From Bradyrhizobium sp. Tv2a-2 (lineage in GTDB: Bacteria > Pseudomonadota > Alphaproteobacteria > Rhizobiales > Xanthobacteraceae): a stretch of 64,000 nucleotides of DNA. The stretch is taken from contig NZ_AXAI01000001.1 of NCBI RefSeq assembly GCF_000472425.1, positions 666,134 through 730,133 on the forward strand, written 5' to 3'. A model generated the notes under the pieces. It was given only the letters and a program-made list of their open reading frames with translations. It had not been told where the DNA came from and ran no database searches. The translations under genes and the position numbers were made by a program. This document shows, one piece after another, positions 60,490-64,000 of the stretch (positions are counted from its first letter, which is position 1; each line of letters begins with the position of its first letter).

Positions 60490-61386
60490 ATGAGCTCGCA
60501 ACTGCAATACCTCCTGATCGGCGCCTGCATCCTGGGCTTTGCCGCCATGGAGTTCATCACCCGGCGCTACCAGGCCACCGTGCGCGACCACGCGACAGCC
60601 AACGACACCTGGCTGGAGGTGCTGATGTTCGTCAGCCTGATCGCCATCACCCAGCCGATCGCACTGCTGGGCAGCAACGCGCTGTGCAACTGGCTCATAC
60701 CCGCGCAGCACAATGCCTGGGCCAACCTGCCGTGGTGGGCCATGGCCGGCCTGCTGCTGATCGGCGATGACCTTACGCAGTACCTCTGGCACCGCGCCTC
60801 GCACACGCCGCTGCTGTGGCCGCTGCACCGCGCGCACCACAGCGCGGCCTACATGAGCGTGCGCATTACCTACCGCAACAACTTCTTCTATTACCTGATG
60901 ATGCCCGGCCTGTGGATCGGTGGCGTGGCGGTGTACCTTGGTTTCGGCCCGATTTACGCGGCGTACCTGGTGATCAAGCTGGCGGTCATTCTGGGCGCGC
61001 ACTGCGCCTGGGCGTGGGACGCGCCGCTGTACCGCATCCGCGCGCTGCATCCCCTGATGTGGGTGCTGGAGCGCACCATCTCCACGCCGGCCACGCACTG
61101 GGCGCACCACGCGCTCACCAACGAAGATGGCATTGGCCACTACAAGGGCAACTTCGGCAACCTGCTGTTCTTCTGGGACGTGCTGTTCGGCACCGCGCAT
61201 ATCACACGCAAGTATCCGGCCAAGATCGGCCTGCAGGACGACATCCTGTTTGGCCCGGAGCGCTGGACGACGCAGATGTTCTACCCGCTGGTCCACTCCA
61301 AGCGCGAGCATTCGGCGCTGCGCTCCGGCGGCTATGGCTTCACCGAAGCCGACCAACAGACCGAAGGTAAACAGGAGGCCGCATGA
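60490..61386 (+). CDS. Sterol desaturase / fatty acid hydroxylase family membrane protein
   Basis: The protein has 298 residues, with AGGAG ten bases before ATG. Several hydrophobic segments and the di-iron histidine clusters are present: LWHRASHTPLLWPLHRAHHS, then WAHHALTNEDGIGHYKGNFG. The family introduces hydroxyl groups or double bonds in lipids using O2. It is close to the desaturase-like proteins of proteobacteria encoded next to an oxidoreductase; here the next frame begins with only 12 residues of what may be such a protein. Likely imported with the LysR gene. Confidence 0.9.
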   Translation: MSSQLQYLLIGACILGFAAMEFITRRYQATVRDHATANDTWLEVLMFVSLIAITQPIALLGSNALCNWLIPAQHNAWANLPWWAMAGLLLIGDDLTQYLWHRASHTPLLWPLHRAHHSAAYMSVRITYRNNFFYYLMMPGLWIGGVAVYLGFGPIYAAYLVIKLAVILGAHCAWAWDAPLYRIRALHPLMWVLERTISTPATHWAHHALTNEDGIGHYKGNFGNLLFFWDVLFGTAHITRKYPAKIGLQDDILFGPERWTTQMFYPLVHSKREHSALRSGGYGFTEADQQTEGKQEAA

Positions 61387-61553
61387 ACGACCGCGCCAGC
61401 TTCGACGTGCTCGTTGCCCCCTGTGTGAGTGGGGTAATCGAGGCGCAGCGGCAGGCGTATGCTGGGATGACCCGAATGGAAACTATCATGCTTGCGGCTG
61501 GGTGGAACATCGCGCTTGTGGCGGTCTTCATCCGACTCATTGGTATTGGTTAG
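61383..61553 (+). other. Short frame at a recombination junction (possible truncated oxidoreductase start)
   Basis: A 56-codon frame overlaps the desaturase stop (ATGA) and begins MNDRASFDVLVA, like the first residues of an FAD-dependent oxidoreductase, then continues in unrelated sequence without a Rossmann GxGxxG (APCVSGVIEAQ). The remainder, TIMLAAGWNIALVAVFIRLIGIG, is hydrophobic. This suggests that the imported piece stops within the next gene at about 61420. A real small protein is possible but less likely. Confidence 0.4.
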
Positions 61554-61562
61554 GAGAAGGCG

Positions 61563-61760
61563 ATGATCGTCTGTTCTTGCAATGTGTTCAGCGACCATCA
61601 GGTGCGGTCATTGGTCGCAAAAGAGGAGCGACGGCACCGTATGAGCGAGGTGTATGCCTGCCTCGGATGCAGCGCCCAGTGCGGCCGCTGCGCTCACGCT
61701 ATCAAGCGCATCATGGATGAAAGGGCCGGCCCCGTTCATGCGAACGCAAGCATGCACTAA
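61563..61760 (+). CDS. bfd: Bacterioferritin-associated ferredoxin (2Fe-2S)
   Basis: The protein has 65 residues, with AGGAGAAGG before ATG. Four Cys in the Bfd pattern (MIVCSCNVFSDHQV, then CLGCSAQCGRC) bind a 2Fe-2S cluster. Bfd delivers electrons to release iron from bacterioferritin. No bacterioferritin gene is adjacent, so its partner must be elsewhere, and the gene lies in a rearranged zone. Confidence 0.9.
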   Translation: MIVCSCNVFSDHQVRSLVAKEERRHRMSEVYACLGCSAQCGRCAHAIKRIMDERAGPVHANASMH

Positions 61761-61844
61761 CTTGGAGTTGATACAGTCACGGTAACGCGCGCGCCTCGTT
61801 ATTTCGTTGGGAGGAAACGCGAAAACCAAGAGGAAGGGAACATC

Positions 61845-62163
61845 ATGAACGTGCCCGTCAATTCCCGTTCGATCGACATTCCTACTGAATTTCAGTCCTG
61901 CTTCGACAGGCAGCGTGCGGCCTATCCGGCGGCGCCGGAGCCATCCTATGCCCAGCGCATTGCTGATTGAGATCGCTGACGCGTCTCCTGAAAGACAACA
62001 AGGACGATTTGGTCGCAGCGATCAACGCCGACTACGGCAACCGGTCCGAATTCGAGACTTTGTTTGCCGAATATTTCGTTGTCCTGGAGACCGTTGCGGA
62101 CGCAGTCAAACGTTTGAAGAAGTGGATGAAGCCGCAGCGCAGACACGTCGACTTCATGACCTA
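61845..62163 (+). pseudogene. 5' fragment of a coniferyl-aldehyde dehydrogenase gene, frameshifted
   Basis: The start is regular (AGGAAGGG, then MNVPVNSRSIDIPTEFQSCF), giving QRAAYPAAPEPSYAQRIAD before TGA. Loss of one C near 61969 shifts the frame; the other frame resumes with RSLTRLLKDNKDDLVAAINADYGNRSEFETLFAEYFVVLETVADAVKRLKKWMKPQRRHVDFMTYP. This is the N-terminal part of the coniferyl-aldehyde dehydrogenase type (ALDH family). The catalytic two-thirds are missing because the sequence changes at about 62164. Confidence 0.8.
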
Positions 62164-62169
62164 TCCAGC

Positions 62170-62295
62170 ATGCCGAAGGCCGATCCCGCCAAGTGGGTCG
62201 CGCCGAAGGAACTCGCCGATGTTATCCTTTTCCTGGCAAGCGACGCCGCCAGTGCCGTCACCGGCGCGCCGCTGCCGGTCAACGGACGGGTCTGA
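62170..62295 (+). pseudogene. 3' fragment of a short-chain dehydrogenase gene
   Basis: The 41-residue frame MPKADPAKWVAPKELADVILFLASDAASAVTGAPLPVNGRV is the C-terminal end of a short-chain dehydrogenase (the FLASDAAxxVTG...P-V-x-G-x pattern). It is joined directly to the broken aldehyde-dehydrogenase fragment, so a deletion has fused two unrelated genes. It has no function by itself. Confidence 0.75.
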
Positions 62296-62666
62296 CGCGC
62301 TTACGCCGCTACCAGCTTCCGAAGCACGCCCGAAACCGAATGCTCCGCTTGCCTGCCAGCGCGGCGGCCCCGGTTCATACGCAAAGAATTCGCCGGAAAA
62401 CAAACAAAAACCCACTTGGCCGAGATGCGCCGAATGTAGCCAAGCGTTGCGTCGCAAGTCCGCGAGTTGTCCTATATTCATTCTCACGACGTCCCGTCGC
62501 TAGGTGGTCTCGCCTGAAGGCCGGGCATTCTCTAGGCACCGGCGGCTGACTTCGAGCTGAAGCGTCCGCAGCTGGATCGCTGCGAATGTGAACGACAACG
62601 CCTGTTTCCCCTTTTCGGGGCGCGTTTTAGATGTCACCATGCTCTTGAAAAGACGAGAGGGCCGCC
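62296..62666. other. Intergenic region, no gene seen
   Basis: These 371 bases follow the fused pseudogenes and precede the DUF1194 gene. No frame with a recognisable product or ribosome binding site is present. The promoter of the DUF1194 gene should lie in the last 100 bases. Confidence 0.45.
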
Positions 62667-63506
62667 ATGCGCTGGTGTGTCTCGGTCGGGGCGGTGCTTG
62701 TTGCGGGAACGATAGTCGGAGGCGACGTCGCTGGTATTGCTGCGCCGACCCCGAAATCTCGATTCGCGGACACCAAACACATCGTACCATCCGTCAATCT
62801 CGAGCTCGTTGTCGCCGTCGACGTCTCATATTCGATGGATATGGACGAACTTGCCATTCAGCGGGAGGGCTATGCACAGGCCATTGTATCGAAAGACTTC
62901 CTTCAGGCGCTGGGGGCTGTCCCGGGAAGCAAGGTGGCCGTGACCTATTTCGAGTGGTCGATGTCGGGCGACGAGAAGATCATCATTCCGTGGCGTGTGA
63001 TCGACGGGCCCGAATCGGCGGATGCCGTGGCCGCCGAGATCATGAAAACGCCGGTTCGCCGAGGTTCGAGTACCTCGATTTCCGGCGCGATTAATTTCGC
63101 AGTGCAGCTGTTCGAAGAGAACCCCTATCGCGGGCTGCGGCGCGTCATCGATATTTCCGGCGATGGGCCAAATAATGACGGAGCCCCCGTAACTGGTGCC
63201 CGCGACGCCGCGCTGGAGAAGGGCATCATCATCAACGGCCTTCCGATCATGGTCAAGGAGCCATCTCTTTTGACGACCGATATTGAGAATCTCGATCTCT
63301 ATTACGAAGACTGCGTGATCGGAGGGCCGGGCGCCTTTATCATGACGATCAAAGATCGAGAAAAATTCCAGGAAGCGATCCGGACCAAGCTCGTTCACGA
63401 AGTTGCGGGCCCCAAGTCGGAGAGCGAGATCGTCCCAGCTGCCGAGAAAGAGCCCCGGGTGCCCTGTCTTATTGGCGAAAAAAAGTCGCGGGAGCGCGGC
63501 CGATAG
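62667..63506 (+). CDS. DUF1194 domain-containing secreted protein (VWA-like fold)
   Basis: The protein has 279 residues. A signal-like hydrophobic N-terminus (CVSVGAVLVAGTIVGGDVAGIA) precedes LELVVAVDVSYSMDMDELAIQREGYAQAI, in which D-V-S-Y-S matches the metal-ion-dependent adhesion (MIDAS) motif D-x-S-x-S. RRGSSTSISGAINFAVQLF and VIDISGDGPNNDG (with further MIDAS-like residues) follow, then the tail LVHEVAG. DUF1194 proteins are common in rhizobia, with no known ligand. Monocistronic. Confidence 0.88.
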   Translation: MRWCVSVGAVLVAGTIVGGDVAGIAAPTPKSRFADTKHIVPSVNLELVVAVDVSYSMDMDELAIQREGYAQAIVSKDFLQALGAVPGSKVAVTYFEWSMSGDEKIIIPWRVIDGPESADAVAAEIMKTPVRRGSSTSISGAINFAVQLFEENPYRGLRRVIDISGDGPNNDGAPVTGARDAALEKGIIINGLPIMVKEPSLLTTDIENLDLYYEDCVIGGPGAFIMTIKDREKFQEAIRTKLVHEVAGPKSESEIVPAAEKEPRVPCLIGEKKSRERGR

Positions 63507-63706
63507 TGAGGCAACCACTTATGGCCACCGGACTTATAGGTAGCGTTGGTCGTGGCCAGGGCCCACGTGCCGATACATCGGGGCGCTGACGTCGGTTCAT
63601 GGCCGCTCATGAGAGACAATTTGCGATGTTGCTGAGATGTCCCCTGTTCGTCGGTACAGCGGAAGCCGTGTACGCGCCGCCAAACCGACGCGATTGACCG
63701 GCGGGT

Positions 63707-63943
63707 TCAACTGATCGCCGCAACACATTCTGCGAACTTCTCAGCTGGGGTTTGAAAGAGCAAGGTCTTTCGTGGCCTTTCATTGAGCTGCTTGGCGATC
63801 GCGCTGAGCTTGGCCTGGCTGTACAATGACAGATCGATGCCACGCGGAAGATACTGGCGCAGCAATCTGTTGGTATTTTCGTTTGACCCGCGCTGCCAGG
63901 GACAGCGAGGGTCGCAGAAATAGACATCGATCTTGGAAGACTT
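63707..63943 (-). mobile_element. IS30-family transposase C-terminal fragment
   Basis: The minus strand reads SKIDVYFCDPRCPWQRGSNENTNRLLRQYLPRGIDLSLYSQAKLSAIAKQLNERPRKTL and FQTPAEKFAECVAAIS, then a stop at 63709-63707. CDP-x-x-PWQRGxNENTNxLLRQYxPKG is the end of the IS30 DDE domain, containing the catalytic Glu (N-E-N). The upstream part is lost: a TAA lies in the same frame just before it and the sequence changes. A dead insertion-sequence remnant. Confidence 0.82.
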
Positions 63944-64000
63944 TTATTTGGGAGGAGCGAAGTGAAGCAAAGGCACATACTCGCCACCATAATCTTCGGC
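63944..64000 (-). CDS. Possible 3' end of a gene running off the window
   Basis: A minus-strand frame from the window edge reads AEDYGGEYVPLLHFAPPK and ends at TAA (63946-63944), just before the IS30 fragment. With only 18 residues no family can be named. It may be the tail of a gene interrupted by the insertion. Confidence 0.25.
   Translation of the reverse strand, partial: AEDYGGEYVPLLHFAPPK

Overview
The window looks like chromosomal DNA of a Bradyrhizobium-type alphaproteobacterium (Nitrobacteraceae). The evidence is high GC with GC-rich third codon positions, dense small operons of LysR, MarR and AraC regulators with efflux pumps, an IalB-family protein, DUF2336, DUF1194 and PRC-barrel proteins, and several palindromic intergenic repeats of the kind scattered through Bradyrhizobium and Rhodopseudomonas genomes. 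The assignment rests on recognition, not on a search. No rRNA, tRNA or CRISPR array was seen.

Layout. 1-7.1 kb: a partial acyltransferase-3 gene and a serine hydrolase, then a LysR regulator divergent from an EmrA/EmrB-type efflux pair and an AhpD-like protein, then an AraC regulator. 7.4-10 kb: a DUF2336, PilZ and HD-GYP series that looks like a c-di-GMP signalling unit. 10-12 kb: two TPM-domain proteins and LemA. 12.3-19.6 kb: a solitary CoxL-type molybdenum hydroxylase subunit, a DapA-family aldolase, a nitroreductase and a secreted M1 aminopeptidase. 19.9-23.7 kb: a membrane-anchored J-domain protein, a DUF763-Nudix pair and a second serine hydrolase. 23.8-26.3 kb: a 3-hydroxybenzoate 4-monooxygenase (MobA-like) divergent from a MarR regulator (MobR-like), with opposed promoters sharing one operator. 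26.4-28.3 kb: a dye-decolorising peroxidase followed by its encapsulin shell, the ribosome binding site of the shell gene lying inside the cargo-tag codons. 28.3-32 kb: a dispersed-repeat block, a toxin-antitoxin pair with a nonsense-mutated toxin, and an MFS pump divergent from a MarR gene with twin operators. 32-38 kb: two small envelope proteins, a GGDEF-EAL sensor, and an amidohydrolase-CobW GTPase operon.

38-41 kb is a decayed zone with TPR, glycosyltransferase and ABC binding-protein remnants, one MFS gene and a 12-bp tandem repeat. 41-49.5 kb: a MASE1 sensor kinase, an alpha/beta hydrolase-IalB operon, a LysR regulator divergent from an AEC carrier, an MHS-type transporter and a class III nucleotide cyclase. 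50-56.6 kb: an acyl-CoA ligase, a translationally coupled bioF-bioD-bioA operon without bioB, and a class III aminotransferase with a 12-bp in-frame expansion. 57.5-61.4 kb: a SulP transporter, then a LysR/sterol-desaturase pair whose codon use looks imported. The last 2.6 kb is a junction zone with a bfd gene, a chimeric pseudogene (coniferyl-aldehyde dehydrogenase 5' part joined to an SDR 3' part), a DUF1194 gene and an IS30 fragment.

Taken together this is an accessory-rich stretch for aromatic catabolism, efflux, oxidative-stress nanocompartments and cyclic-nucleotide signalling, broken by decaying and imported DNA. I did not find a clearly unprecedented system. The most testable new points are the cargo-tag/ribosome-binding-site overlap, the shared-operator mob promoters, the amidohydrolase-metallochaperone pairing and the bioB-less biotin operon.
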